A stretch of DNA of 37,536 bases from Chloroflexota bacterium (GCA_963170165.1 CAUJGQ010000138.1:159690-197225), one strand, 5' to 3'. Positions 25,652 to 34,135 are shown, numbered from the stretch's first letter. The notes: generated by a model from the letters alone, not told the origin. Translations and numbers: made by a program.

Positions 25652-28159
25652 GTGACAGCCGCATCTGAAGCCGCTGCTAGCAGCCCGCTCGCTCCCTTTC
25701 TGACGCTGCGCACTCAGGTCGCGCGGGCTCGTTTGGGCGATGGCGGGCTGGATGTTTGCCGGGCGCTGACAGCGGCGCTGGACGCGGGCATTGCCGCACT
25801 GGCCGCGCCGCTGGCAGGGGAACGGTTTGCGGTAGTGGCTGTGGGTGGCTATGGCCGTGGCGAGCAATGCTTGCACTCCGACATCGATGTCATGCTGCTG
25901 CACGGCGGGCGGCTGCCGGAGAAGGCCATCCAGAGCGTGATGTATCCGCTATGGGATACGCGCATCAAGGTCGGCCATGCCGTGCGTGGCGTGAAGGACG
26001 CCCTGCGCGCTGCCCGCGAGCATGTCCAGACCCTAACAGCGCTGCTCGATGCCCGCGCTGTGGCGGGCGACGGAGCACTGGTAGCTGAGCTATGGACGGA
26101 GCTGGGCGCGCTGCTGCGCCGCGGCGCGCTCAACCCGGTACCTGAGCTGGCCACAGCCGAGCACAACCGGCGCGAGCGGGAACCGTTCCAGTTGCTGGCC
26201 GCTGACCTCAAAGAAGGTCGGGGCGGCCTGCGCGCGCTCCAGTCCCTACACTGGCGCCGCAGGATTGCCGTCCTGGCCGGCACTCCGGCAGCTACGGCGC
26301 CGGCAGAGGAGCAGGAGGCACGTGCCGTCCTGCTCGCCACCCGCAACGCGCTGCACGCTGCCGCCGGCCGCCCGCACGAGCGGTACGACGCCGACCTGCG
26401 CCCGGCCACCGCCGCCTGGCTGGACATGAGCATCGATAAGGCCGGACAGCGCCTGTACCGCGCCCAACGCGCCATCGACGCACTGGCCGCCCTGTGCTGG
26501 GCAGAGACACCGGCCGGACGGCCGGCGGACCGCCCAGCGCGGCTGCCGTTTCTGCGCCGGAGCAGCTCCACCGCCGCCCCCGCGACGGCGACGGAGCCCG
26601 ACCGGGTCGATCCCTACGCCGCCCCGCTATCCCTCGCGCTGCGCACCACCACCCGCGGTCGGGCCCCGGGCGTGTTTACGCCGGAGGAACAGGCGGCCAT
26701 CCGGCAGGCCAGCGCGCCGCTGTGGGATAACACCGATCGCCAGGCGCTGTTGGGTCTACTGCGGGCGGGGATGCGCGGCTGGGAGGCGTTCGCGGAGCTG
26801 GAGCGATTGGGCTGGCTGGCACGGGCGCTGCCAGAGTGGACGCACACCGTTGCCGCACCGCAGCATGCGCCCTTTCACCTGCACCCCCTTGATGTCCATC
26901 TGTGGCGAACCGTGATCGAGATGCTGGCGATCACGCGCCCAGACAGCGATGAGCCATGGTGCCAACAAGTCGCACAGGATCTGGGCAATCTCGATGATGT
27001 GCTGCTGACGGCGCTGCTGCACGATATCGGCAAGGGGCACGACGGTGACCACTCGATCCAGGGAGCCATCGCCGTGTCAATGCTGTGCCGGCGCACGCGC
27101 TTCGGCCCGGCGCTAACGGGCACCGTGGCCGGGGTAGTGCGCCATCACCTGCTGCTACCGGCCGTCGCCACCCGCCGCGACATCGATGATCCGCGGGTCA
27201 TCACCCACGTTGCGGACCAGGCGGGCGATCTGCGCTCGCTGCGAATTCTGTTTCTGCTGGCCGTGGCCGACTCGCGCGCCAGCGGTCCGGCCGTGTGGAC
27301 GCCGTGGAAAGCATCACTGGTACGGGCGCTGTTCGCCCGCGCGTCTGGCGAGCTGATGCGGCGCCAGTCTGCCGAAGCGCATTCGCCACTGGAGGAGCAG
27401 CAGGAGGCGGCGCTGATCGCGGCCGCCGCCGGCCAGTTCGAGCCCGCCGCCATCCACGAGCACCTATCGGCGATGCCGCCCAGTTACCTGACATCGTTCG
27501 ACGCGTCTGATCTGCTGCGGCACGTGGAGGCGATGACACCACCGCCGGAGCCGGGCGAGGTGCTCGTCGGCGTGCGCGACGGCGACCACTCCTCGAACGC
27601 CATCGTGGTGACGGCGGACCGGCCGGGCCTGATCAGCCTGATCTCCGGCGTATTTGCCCTGCATAACGTCTCGGTGCTGGACGGCCGCTTCTTTACCCGC
27701 GCCGACGGCACCGTGCTCGACGCCTTTCATGTGGAAGACGCCCTCGGTGGCGATATCGACGCGCAACGTTGGGAGAAGGTGCGGGCCGGCCTGGCGCGGG
27801 CGCTGGCCGGCGATCTGCCGCTGGAGGATCTGCTCCAGGAGAAGGCGCGTGCCTATCATCGCGACCGCCCGCCGCCGCCGCCCGCCCGCGTCGAGGTCGA
27901 CACGGGGGCATCGGACAGCTTCACCGTGGTAGAGGTCCACTGCGCTGACCGCGTGGGGGTGCTGCACGACATCGCCCGCGCTCTGTTTGAGCAGGGGCTT
28001 GACATCCGGCTGGCGAAGATTGACACGCAGGGGCACGAGGTCGTGGACACATTCTATGTGCGCGACCTGGACGGTGAGCCGGTGCGCGACCCAGACCGCC
28101 ACGATGCGATCCGCGCCGCCGTCACCGAGCGGCTGGCGGCAGGCGCGGTGCGCGCCTGA
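25652..28159 (+). CDS. glnD: PII uridylyltransferase / uridylyl-removing enzyme
   Basis: 835 residues, typical of GlnD, the bifunctional enzyme that adds UMP to PII when nitrogen is limiting and removes it when glutamine is high. The nucleotidyltransferase site has GGYGRG (about 65-70) and HSDIDVMLL with Asp 78 and 80. An internal HD domain for UMP removal reads LLHDIGKGHDGDHS near 456. Two ACT domains lie at about 650-700 (VIVTADRPGLISLISGVF) and 760-808 (VEVHCADRVGVLHDIARALF) for glutamine sensing. The start GTG at 25652 is distant from a weak GGAAAG. With amt and glnK it forms a nitrogen-control cluster. Confidence 0.95.
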   Translation: MTAASEAAASSPLAPFLTLRTQVARARLGDGGLDVCRALTAALDAGIAALAAPLAGERFAVVAVGGYGRGEQCLHSDIDVMLLHGGRLPEKAIQSVMYPLWDTRIKVGHAVRGVKDALRAAREHVQTLTALLDARAVAGDGALVAELWTELGALLRRGALNPVPELATAEHNRREREPFQLLAADLKEGRGGLRALQSLHWRRRIAVLAGTPAATAPAEEQEARAVLLATRNALHAAAGRPHERYDADLRPATAAWLDMSIDKAGQRLYRAQRAIDALAALCWAETPAGRPADRPARLPFLRRSSSTAAPATATEPDRVDPYAAPLSLALRTTTRGRAPGVFTPEEQAAIRQASAPLWDNTDRQALLGLLRAGMRGWEAFAELERLGWLARALPEWTHTVAAPQHAPFHLHPLDVHLWRTVIEMLAITRPDSDEPWCQQVAQDLGNLDDVLLTALLHDIGKGHDGDHSIQGAIAVSMLCRRTRFGPALTGTVAGVVRHHLLLPAVATRRDIDDPRVITHVADQAGDLRSLRILFLLAVADSRASGPAVWTPWKASLVRALFARASGELMRRQSAEAHSPLEEQQEAALIAAAAGQFEPAAIHEHLSAMPPSYLTSFDASDLLRHVEAMTPPPEPGEVLVGVRDGDHSSNAIVVTADRPGLISLISGVFALHNVSVLDGRFFTRADGTVLDAFHVEDALGGDIDAQRWEKVRAGLARALAGDLPLEDLLQEKARAYHRDRPPPPPARVEVDTGASDSFTVVEVHCADRVGVLHDIARALFEQGLDIRLAKIDTQGHEVVDTFYVRDLDGEPVRDPDRHDAIRAAVTERLAAGAVRA

Positions 28160-28163
28160 GCGC

Positions 28164-28673
28164 TCACCCCACGGGCAGCACATCCGCGTAGTTTAGGGCG
28201 GCGTTGACGTCCCCTTCCCACGCCTCGCGCGGCAGATCGCACATCAGCTCGATACCGTTGCCGTCCGGGTCGGTGATATACACGCTCTTGCTGGTGCCGT
28301 GGTCGATACGCAAATCCACGGGATACCCTTGCTGCTTGATGAAGGCAAAGATCGCCATCAGCGCTGCCTCATCCGGCATCCGCACGGCGAAATGGTTCAG
28401 CCCGGCGGTCACGGGCCGCGCCAGCCGAAACGCGCTCGGCGCTGCCGCCGCTGCCGGGTCGGTCAGTTGCACGAGGGCGAGGTCGTGGTGATTGCCACCG
28501 GCGCCGGCGTAGAAACGCATCTTCATGCGCGTAATCTCGCCCACCTGCCGAAAGCCAAGCATCTCCGTGTAAAAGCGGTGCGCCCGCTCCAGATCGCGTA
28601 CGTTGAGCACCAGGTGTGAGATTCCCTGCGGCAATACCGGCGGTTGCCCGCTCCCCGCTTCACCCGCGGTCAT
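28164..28673 (-). CDS. VOC family protein (glyoxalase/extradiol dioxygenase-like)
   Basis: 169 residues, one vicinal oxygen chelate unit. Metal ligands of the fold are visible: His in GISHLVLNVRDLERA near residue 20, His in GLNHFAVRM in the second half and Glu in DPDGNGIELMCD. The length and the HFYTEMLGF, FYAGAGGNHHDLAL pattern are close to catechol-2,3-dioxygenase-like subgroups, but the substrate is unknown. It converges with glnD, 4 bases apart. The 198 bases upstream contain a nested inverted repeat shared with the divergent small gene. Confidence 0.85.
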   Translation of the reverse strand: MTAGEAGSGQPPVLPQGISHLVLNVRDLERAHRFYTEMLGFRQVGEITRMKMRFYAGAGGNHHDLALVQLTDPAAAAAPSAFRLARPVTAGLNHFAVRMPDEAALMAIFAFIKQQGYPVDLRIDHGTSKSVYITDPDGNGIELMCDLPREAWEGDVNAALNYADVLPVG

Positions 28674-28758
28674 CGCCCTACCTCCCCGTCATGTGGTGGG
28701 AGCGTACGGCGCGCCGGAGAGGCTGGCAAGAACCAATAGAGGGAACTGAACTGAGTCT

Positions 28759-28798
28759 CACACCCGGTGTCAATGCACCGATCCTAACGCTGGGTGTG
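28759..28798. repeat. Nested inverted repeat in a divergent promoter region
   Basis: The outer arms are CACACC (28759-28764) and GGTGTG (28793-28798). The inner arms are CGGTG (28765-28769) and CACCG (28776-28780) around a 6-base loop. It lies between the VOC gene and the small gene at 28872. It could be an operator serving both, or a small RNA-like structure. Confidence 0.4.
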
Positions 28799-28871
28799 TG
28801 ATCGGGGAGATAGGCTCTGCTGCTCCGCGCCGGTAGGGTGTGCCTGCACCCGCGCAGAGGAGGAGCACACC

Positions 28872-29066
28872 ATGACCAACGGCGCACCGATGACCGGCAG
28901 CCCCCGCGAAGACGACGTGCAGGGACACGCCCTGAGCTGTGGCGACGCCAAGACCCTGGCGGCACTCCATCTCACCACCGCGCTCGCGCTCTACGGCCTG
29001 GGCGACAGTACCAACGGCGCGTACTTCGCCGGCCAGGCCCGTGGCCTGCTTCAGGGCTCGTGCTAA
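28872..29066 (+). CDS. 64-residue protein of unknown function
   Basis: The ATG at 28872 follows GAGGAGG at the usual distance, so the frame is likely real. The protein is small, with a polar head (residues 1-22), a hydrophobic helix with CGDAKTLAALHLTTALALYGL, and a tail ending GLLQGSC. Two cysteines (23 and 64) stand out. There is no recognised family. It ends 4 bases before a strong terminator hairpin. A membrane or protein-binding role is possible but not shown. Confidence 0.55.
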   Translation: MTNGAPMTGSPREDDVQGHALSCGDAKTLAALHLTTALALYGLGDSTNGAYFAGQARGLLQGSC

Positions 29067-29070
29067 GCCA

Positions 29071-29122
29071 GACCTCACCCCCAGACTCTCGCCGATGGGA
29101 GGCAGGGATTGGGGGTGAGGTC
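29071..29122. terminator. Bidirectional 13-pair terminator hairpin
   Basis: GACCTCACCCCCA (29071-29083) and TGGGGGTGAGGTC (29110-29122) are perfect complements around a 26-base loop. It separates the convergent small gene and LLM oxidoreductase gene. The GGGGGTGAGG motif recurs at 22977-22986, suggesting a repeat family. Confidence 0.65.
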
Positions 29123-29133
29123 GGTGGCACCCT

Positions 29134-30183
29134 TTACACCGCTACGGTCTCCGCGCTGACCTGGCGGACGAGGTCCATGGCGCGGCCCAGTGTCCCCAGC
29201 CGGGCCGCCAGCGTGGCGCCCTCCGGCTGCAGGCGCAGGGTGGTGACACCGGCATTGCGGTAGGCGCGGATGCGGTCGCGCACCATGCCGTCGGTGCCGA
29301 GCAGGTTCGTACCCAATACCATCTCATCGGGCACGAGCGCTGCCGCTTCCTTGCGGTGGCCGTCCAGGTACAGCCGCTGCACCTCTTTGGCCACGTCCTC
29401 GTAGCCAGCGCGCTGGTAGGCCATGTTGTAAAAGTTGTGCTCGCGCGAGCCCATCGCCCCCAGTGAAAAGGCCAGCCCACGCCGCCGCTCCTCAATCAGC
29501 CGCGGCAGATCATCACCAAACGCGATCGCCCCGCCCGCCTGGAGATCGACATCAGTGAGCGAGCGCCCCGCTTTCTCGGCGCCGCGGGCAATGTGGCTGA
29601 AGAACACGTCCGCGTGCTCGGGCAGGAACGAGGTGCCGATCCAGCCATCCGCCAGCTCGCCGGTCATCTCCAGGCTCTTGGGGCTGAGGGTAGCGAGGTA
29701 GACCGGCACCTGGCGCGGTTGGGCGGCAGACTTGAGCGGCTTGCTCTCCGGGGCGGGCAGCGGCAGCTCGTACACTTTGCCCTTGTAGATCACGCGCTCG
29801 CCGCGCACTGCCATCTGCACGATCTCGACCAGCTCGCGCATCCGGGTGACCGGCTTGTCGAAGGGCAGGCCGTGCCAGCCCTGGATCACCTGCGGGCCGC
29901 TGGTGCCGAAACCGAGAATGAAGCGGCCGCCGGAGAGCGCCTGCATGCTCATCGCCGTCATGGCCACCAGCGCCGGCGTCCGTGTGCCTGCCTGGAGGAT
30001 GCCGGTGCCCAGCCGGATCCGCGACGTGCGGGCGGCGAGATAGGCCAGCGGCGAGATGGCGTCATGCCCCCACGCCTCCGCCGACCAGACTGCATCGACC
30101 CCTAGCTTCTCAGCTTCGACGACGTAACTGGCGACCTCTTCGAACTCCTCGTTGACGAGACCCAGGCCGATGGCGACCTTCAT
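29134..30183 (-). CDS. LLM class flavin/F420-dependent oxidoreductase
   Basis: 349 residues from ATG 30183, with GGGAGG upstream; the longer frame to 30261 reads as an Arg/Ser-rich extension into the neighbour. It belongs to the luciferase-like monooxygenase fold (TIM barrel). Landmarks are DAVWSAEAWGHDAISPLAYLAA, RIRLGTGILQAGTRTPALVAMTAMSMQALSGGRFILGFGTSGP, the family's cofactor region, and DGWIGTSFLPEHAD. F420-dependent subgroups are common in Actinobacteria and Chloroflexota, so F420 or FMN is equally possible. The substrate is unknown. It is convergent with the small gene and overlaps no other gene. Confidence 0.88.
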   Translation of the reverse strand: MKVAIGLGLVNEEFEEVASYVVEAEKLGVDAVWSAEAWGHDAISPLAYLAARTSRIRLGTGILQAGTRTPALVAMTAMSMQALSGGRFILGFGTSGPQVIQGWHGLPFDKPVTRMRELVEIVQMAVRGERVIYKGKVYELPLPAPESKPLKSAAQPRQVPVYLATLSPKSLEMTGELADGWIGTSFLPEHADVFFSHIARGAEKAGRSLTDVDLQAGGAIAFGDDLPRLIEERRRGLAFSLGAMGSREHNFYNMAYQRAGYEDVAKEVQRLYLDGHRKEAAALVPDEMVLGTNLLGTDGMVRDRIRAYRNAGVTTLRLQPEGATLAARLGTLGRAMDLVRQVSAETVAV

Positions 30184-30257
30184 GTGTGCCTCCCATCCGT
30201 GTATGCGCTCGCGCCGTGCTGCGACGAGTGTACGGCTGCGGTCGCTTAGAGGCAGGC

Positions 30258-31826
30258 TCACACCCGCTCCGCGATAGCCGCCGGAGCCGGCGCCGGCGGT
30301 CGGACGGGGGACCGATGGCGGATGAACACCGCTGTCAGCGCCGCCACCCCAGCCAGTGCCAGCGTCACCACGGCGATGCGCACGAAGCCATCGACGATGG
30401 CCTGCGCCGCCAGGGCCTGCACCTCCGCCCCGCCCAGCGGCACAAACCGCTCCGCAGCGGCGAGGGTGCGACCCGCCTCGGCGGCGGGGATACCGGCAGC
30501 GGCCAGCTCGCCAGGCAACGTACGCTCGATGTGTCGGGCGAAGACCGCCCCGAACACCGCCACCCCCATCGCGGTGCCGATGTTACGCGACATGGTGAAG
30601 GTGCCCGAGGCAAGGCCGGACTTGGCCACCGGCACCGCGCTCATCACCGCCAGCGAGGATGACGACATCACCAGCCCGATACCCAGCCCGCGCACGATGA
30701 ATGACGGCAGTAGCCCATCGACGTAGCCGCTGCCGGTATCCATGCCCAGCAGCAGCAGCGCGGCGACGAGCACGCACAGCGAGCCGGTGATGATCACCAG
30801 CCGCAGCTGGCCGCCCAGCCGCTGGCCGAGAATGCCGGAGAGCGGCATCAGCGCCGCCACCAGCGCCGTCGCTGGGATAAAGGCCAGCCCGCCCTCCAGC
30901 GCCGAGAAGCCCCAGTAGTTCTGCATGAACATGCTGATATACGGCTGCGAGCCGAACACCGCCGCCGAGAACAGGAACGCGCTGATGCAGGCAGCAACGA
31001 ACGTGCCGCTGCGAAACAGGGAGAGGTCGATGAGAGGATGGCGCGTGCGTCGCTCGACCAGCACAAACAATGGCAGCAACACCGCTCCAGCGGCGAAGCA
31101 GGCGAGGATTGGCGGTGAGGTCCAGCCAGCGTCGTTCGCCTGGTTGAAACCGAACATCAGCAGCACCAGCGCGCCGGATAGCAGCCCCAGTCCCCGCCAG
31201 TCCACCGACCGCGCTGCGCTCTCATCGCGCGACTCCGGCACGAACCGCAGCGACAGAAGGATAGCGGCGATACCCACCGGCAGGTTGACGTAGAAGATCC
31301 AGCGCCAGCTATCACCGCGCACCAGCAGGCCGCCGAGCAGCGGACCCGCGATCAACCCCAGGCCGGAGACACCGCCCCAGATGCCGATCGCCAGCCCGCG
31401 CTGCTGGGGCGGGAATACCTGGGTAATGATCGACAGCGTGCCGGGGAACATGGTGGCCGCACCCGCGCCCTGCAACACCCGGAAGGCGATCAGTTGCTTG
31501 ATATCGGTGGCCGCTCCGCACAGCGCTGAAGCGATCACGAACACTACCAGCCCCAGGAGAAATACCCGGCGACGGCCAAAGATGTCCCCCAACCGGCCCA
31601 TGGTGATCGGCAGCACCCCTACCACCAGCACATAGCCGGAGACCGTCCACTCCACGGCACTGGGTTGCGCCCGCAGCGTGCGGCCCATGGTCGGCAGTGC
31701 GACATTGACGACGAAGGTGTCAATCATCAACATGCCAAGTCCAAGGCAGACGGCAATCAGCGTGTGCCACTTGTTTGGCGCAGCGGGCGGCCGTAGCCAG
31801 CCCGGTGATACCGTCATCGCGCGCAT
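30258..31826 (-). CDS. MFS transporter of the DHA2 (14-helix) family
   Basis: 522 residues from ATG 31826, with GGGGAG 8 bases upstream; the longer frame to 31922 is not supported. Fourteen transmembrane helices are expected. Motif A of the MFS (GRLGDIFGRRRV) follows the first pair, and AVEWTVSGYVLVVGVL and LQGAGAATMFPGTLSIIT are typical of DHA2 drug:H+ antiporters such as EmrB/QacA. It likely exports hydrophobic compounds by proton antiport. It is divergent from the HxlR regulator, which probably controls it. Confidence 0.93.
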   Translation of the reverse strand: MRAMTVSPGWLRPPAAPNKWHTLIAVCLGLGMLMIDTFVVNVALPTMGRTLRAQPSAVEWTVSGYVLVVGVLPITMGRLGDIFGRRRVFLLGLVVFVIASALCGAATDIKQLIAFRVLQGAGAATMFPGTLSIITQVFPPQQRGLAIGIWGGVSGLGLIAGPLLGGLLVRGDSWRWIFYVNLPVGIAAILLSLRFVPESRDESAARSVDWRGLGLLSGALVLLMFGFNQANDAGWTSPPILACFAAGAVLLPLFVLVERRTRHPLIDLSLFRSGTFVAACISAFLFSAAVFGSQPYISMFMQNYWGFSALEGGLAFIPATALVAALMPLSGILGQRLGGQLRLVIITGSLCVLVAALLLLGMDTGSGYVDGLLPSFIVRGLGIGLVMSSSSLAVMSAVPVAKSGLASGTFTMSRNIGTAMGVAVFGAVFARHIERTLPGELAAAGIPAAEAGRTLAAAERFVPLGGAEVQALAAQAIVDGFVRIAVVTLALAGVAALTAVFIRHRSPVRPPAPAPAAIAERV

Positions 31827-31921
31827 AGGGAACTCCCCGGCAATGCTGGTGTCGCGCGTTGTGCAGCGGGGCACCCAACCCAGCGCAGCCCCACCGAATC
31901 CACCGCGATGGCCGAGCCCCA

Positions 31922-31951
31922 CTGACAGGCGGGCACAGGCACTGCTACAAT
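31922..31951 (+). promoter_or_regulatory. Promoter of the HxlR regulator, with possible operator
   Basis: The -35-like CTGACA (31922-31927, 5 of 6) and -10-like TACAAT (31946-31951) have an 18-base spacer. Downstream, a palindrome CTTTCAGAAAG (31971-31981) and repeated AGTAT could be the operator of HxlR, acting on itself and on the divergent transporter. Confidence 0.5.
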
Positions 31952-32003
31952 AGGCTCGTGAGGATAGTATCTTTCAGAAAGTATGCGTGTCAAGGGGAGC
32001 GAC

Positions 32004-32681
32004 ATGGCGCGCACGCGTGAGTATCAGCACTTCTGCCCCGTGGCCCGCTCACTGGAGGTGATCGGCGAGAAGTGGTCGCTGCTGGTGGTGCGCGACCTGC
32101 TGCGCGGGCCGCAGCGGTTCACGGATCTCTTGCGCGGCCTGGGCGGCATTACGCCCAAGTGGCTGACGCTGCGCCTGCGTGACCTGGAGCAGGCAGGTAT
32201 CGTCGAGGCAGACCGCGAAGTGGGACGGCGCGAAGTGTGGTACCGGCTGACGGCCAGGGGACGGGACCTTGCGCCGGTGGTCGAGTCGCTCGCCGTATGG
32301 GGGATCGACCATGCCCGGCGGCCGCCGCTCCCCGGCGAGCCGATCAACCCGGAGAACTCGCTTGCCGCAATGGTCACCTACCGCAACCGCCGCGGTCTGC
32401 GCCTGACGCGCCCGGCTGCATGGCTCGTGCGCTTTGCCGGCGGGCCGGATATGCGTGTGATCTGGGACGGCGCCCGCTGGTCCTATGCGCGCGGCGCGGG
32501 AGGCGCCGTCCCTGATGTTACGGTCGAGACGGACGCGGAGACCTGGGTGCGGTTTCTGATGGCCGGGTCGAGCGCGGCGCGCCAGGCAGAGGTCGCACGG
32601 ATGCGGCTCAGCGGCGCCGCTGCGGCGGTTGCCGAGCTGGTGCGGTCCTTCGGCGTGCGGGGCGGCAGCCCGGCGGAATGA
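32004..32681 (+). CDS. HxlR family regulator with C-terminal SCP2-like domain
   Basis: 225 residues from ATG 32004, with AGGGGAG upstream. Residues of about 1-110 form an HxlR winged helix (CPVARSLEVIGEKWSLLVVRDLL, ITPKWLTLRLRDLEQAGIVE, VWYRLTARGRDL). About 100 further residues (LVRFAGGPDMRVIWDG, then VTVETDAETWVRFLMAG) resemble an SCP2 sterol-binding-like domain, so it may sense a hydrophobic ligand. It is divergent from a DHA2 exporter, which supports drug or lipid sensing. A 12-pair terminator follows. Confidence 0.85.
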   Translation: MARTREYQHFCPVARSLEVIGEKWSLLVVRDLLRGPQRFTDLLRGLGGITPKWLTLRLRDLEQAGIVEADREVGRREVWYRLTARGRDLAPVVESLAVWGIDHARRPPLPGEPINPENSLAAMVTYRNRRGLRLTRPAAWLVRFAGGPDMRVIWDGARWSYARGAGGAVPDVTVETDAETWVRFLMAGSSAARQAEVARMRLSGAAAAVAELVRSFGVRGGSPAE

Positions 32682-32692
32682 AGGGGACAAAC

Positions 32693-32729
32693 GGCAGGGC
32701 CGGCTACGTCTCCGCTGGCCGGCCCTGCC
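32693..32729. terminator. 12-pair terminator hairpin between convergent genes
   Basis: GGCAGGGCCGGC (32693-32704) and GCCGGCCCTGCC (32718-32729) are perfect complements with a 13-base loop. They lie 11 bases after the HxlR stop and before the convergent zinc-ribbon gene's end. Confidence 0.65.
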
Positions 32730-32783
32730 TAGCTGCCCGATACCCGTGATCCCTACGGTCGAACTCCGTCTGCCCGCCGCCCG

Positions 32784-32987
32784 CTACGCGGCGTAGAGGC
32801 TGTCCATGCTCTCCTCGACGATGGCACGGCCGCCGCAGCGCGAGCAACGCAGGGTGCCGCCCTGCATCTTTGGGGTCGCGCCGCCGGAGCCCGGGCTAAC
32901 CATGCGCAGGTGACCGTCCGTGCGCTCCACCACGCCGAGAAACCGGCCACAGATCAGGCAGCTCACGTCACCACGCATCTTCGTCAT
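32784..32987 (-). CDS. 67-residue zinc-ribbon protein
   Basis: ATG 32987 has GGAGGAG about 7 bases upstream. The protein has CLICG at residues 10-14 and CSRCGG at 48-53, four cysteines that could bind one zinc ion as a minimal zinc ribbon. Residues between them (RTDGHLRMVSPGSGG) form a flexible loop. It has no other recognisable domain. It could be a small nucleic acid- or protein-binding factor. The frame extends 24 codons further up to 33059, but no ribosome site supports that start. Confidence 0.75.
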   Translation of the reverse strand: MTKMRGDVSCLICGRFLGVVERTDGHLRMVSPGSGGATPKMQGGTLRCSRCGGRAIVEESMDSLYAA

Positions 32988-33072
32988 CTCGGTCTCCTCC
33001 CGGCACACCGGCCTGCCACCTGGCCCGCCGTATGCGTAGTCTGCCTGGTTGCGGGCCAACCTCCCACGATCG

Positions 33073-33084
33073 CCGGTGCACCGG
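33073..33084. repeat. Perfect 12-base palindrome in the gene-free 33.0-33.26 kb stretch
   Basis: CCGGTGCACCGG at 33073-33084 is a perfect palindrome. Nearby, CCGTCC-GGAA-GGACGG forms a 6-pair hairpin (about 33114-33129). I see no gene in 32988-33266, between the zinc-ribbon protein and the RHS remnants. Confidence 0.4.
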
Positions 33085-33266
33085 GAGGGCAGTCGCTAGG
33101 ACGGCCCGCGTACCGTCCGGAAGGACGGGGAAGCGTGGGGGGCCCCGCCGGTGGGAGGGATGCCCAGCGACGCGCGTAACTCACCCGGCGTAGGAGTCAA
33201 GCTACCGGACCCCGCAGCAACGGCGCAGATCGATCAGCAGCACACCGGACAGCGCTCGGCGGCGGT

Positions 33267-33433
33267 GCGGGGTAGCCGGCGCCGGCCACAAGGCGGCAGG
33301 TTATTCGCGCGTCCGCGTGGCGTGGTCGATTCGTTCGTGCACGACCGTGGCCAGCACGACTGCCGCCGCGCCGCCGTCATCTTCCTCCGGCCGGAAGGCA
33401 GCGGTGGTGACGTCGGCGAAGAGCGCGCCGATG
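33267..33433 (-). repeat. Direct repeat, copy 1 (matches 35840-36006)
   Basis: A 167-base stretch that is nearly identical to 35840-36006 with no indels. It encodes the last 44 residues or so and the stop of the secreted protein at 35874, plus 34 bases after its stop. At 33433-33435 it joins RHS core sequence abruptly. This is a recombination junction. Confidence 0.8.
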
Positions 33434-33579
33434 ACGTGCGCCGCCAGCGGCGTCGAGGGACAGTCCCCCGCCGGGTCCGGGCTAAGGAACCGGCCGGTGG
33501 CCGGGTCGTACAGGCGCGCCCGCAGGTAGAGCAGCCCGCTCTCCGCGTCGCGGCGGTTGCCGGTGTCGTCAAACGGCAT
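33301..33579 (-). pseudogene. RHS core remnant fused in frame to the tail of a secreted protein
   Basis: A 92-codon frame from ATG 33579 begins in the RHS core (MPFDDTGNRRDAESGLLYL, RARLYDPATGRFLSPDP), then leaves it after PLAAH and continues in frame as the C-terminal tail of the 35874-36551 protein (ADVTTAAFRPEEDDGG, then HERIDHATRTRE). It lacks the RHS cleavage motif and any tip, so it cannot act as an RHS toxin. The same frame runs upstream through the IS630 remnant. It is a fossil chimera made by recombination. Confidence 0.75.
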
Positions 33580-33596
33580 ACCTGTCCCCGTCTGCG
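33435..33596 (-). repeat. RHS core copy C
   Basis: Collinear with 34717-34878 (offset 1282) without indels. It encodes the segment from QTGT-MPFD to SPDP of the RHS core. Its outer ends are the junctions to the secreted-protein tail and to the IS630 remnant. Confidence 0.8.
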
Positions 33597-33597
33597 C

Positions 33598-33797
33598 CCA
33601 ATAGTCCTCCGCCAGGCGCGGGCGACCACCGGGCGGTTTGCGATGATGCCACGCCTCCCAGCCGCTGTCCCGGGCCCGCTTGAGCCATTGGCTGCCAGCG
33701 ACTCGGGAACCCCCATCGCTTCAGCGATCCGGGCACCCAGCCAGCCCTGCTCATTTGGCTCCAGTACGCGGAGCCGTAGACCTTCCTGCCAATTCGT
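33598..33797 (-). pseudogene. IS630-type transposase N-terminal remnant
   Basis: Read in two frames, this stretch gives TNWQEGLRLRVLEP, GWLGARIAEAMGV and then, after a one-base deletion, SQWLKRARDSGWEAWHHRKP. This is the helix-turn-helix start of IS630-family transposases, typically TNWREGRRLRAWEL, IAxALGVSxGAVSQWLKRAR. No start codon, DDE domain or terminal repeat remains. It joins the RHS core at about 33598, so an insertion event probably helped to scatter the RHS copies. Confidence 0.65.
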
Positions 33798-33876
33798 GGG
33801 TTAGCGCTCACATTGCGTATTCATACGGGCAATGATAGAACGTTCGCACAGTATCGTTTAGCTTCCACCGCTGTAT

Positions 33877-34104
33877 TCAGTAACGTCTCAGCAGAAGTAG
33901 TACTACAGCATTGGCAATAGACCATATCACTACTGAGATTACGAAACGCAGTGCGACATCTGATGAGCCAACGGAAGATAGTATTACACTTGCGGGCATG
34001 ATGTCTGTTCCAGTTACGTGGAAGACAACTATCTCGATCAGCGAAATGAATAGTGAAAGACTTAGCGATATGATGATAGTCTGTTTGAAAGTTATCGGCT
34101 TCAT
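33877..34104 (-). CDS. Candidate membrane immunity protein, two TM helices
   Basis: 75 residues from ATG 34104. An in-frame GTG at 34134, two bases after the TAG of the RHS module (34136-34138), is an alternative start that adds 10 polar residues. Neither start has a clear ribosome site. Hydrophobic segments at about 8-32 (TIIISLSLSLFISLIEIVV) and 52-72 predict two transmembrane helices. It has no known family. The local composition is much richer in AT than the core genome. A small gene placed directly behind a polymorphic toxin tip usually encodes its immunity protein, and a membrane protein fits a membrane-active tip. Confidence 0.6.
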   Translation of the reverse strand: MKPITFKQTIIISLSLSLFISLIEIVVFHVTGTDIMPASVILSSVGSSDVALRFVISVVIWSIANAVVLLLLRRY

Positions 34105-34135
34105 CGCATCCGACTGCTTTTGTTCTAGCTCCACA

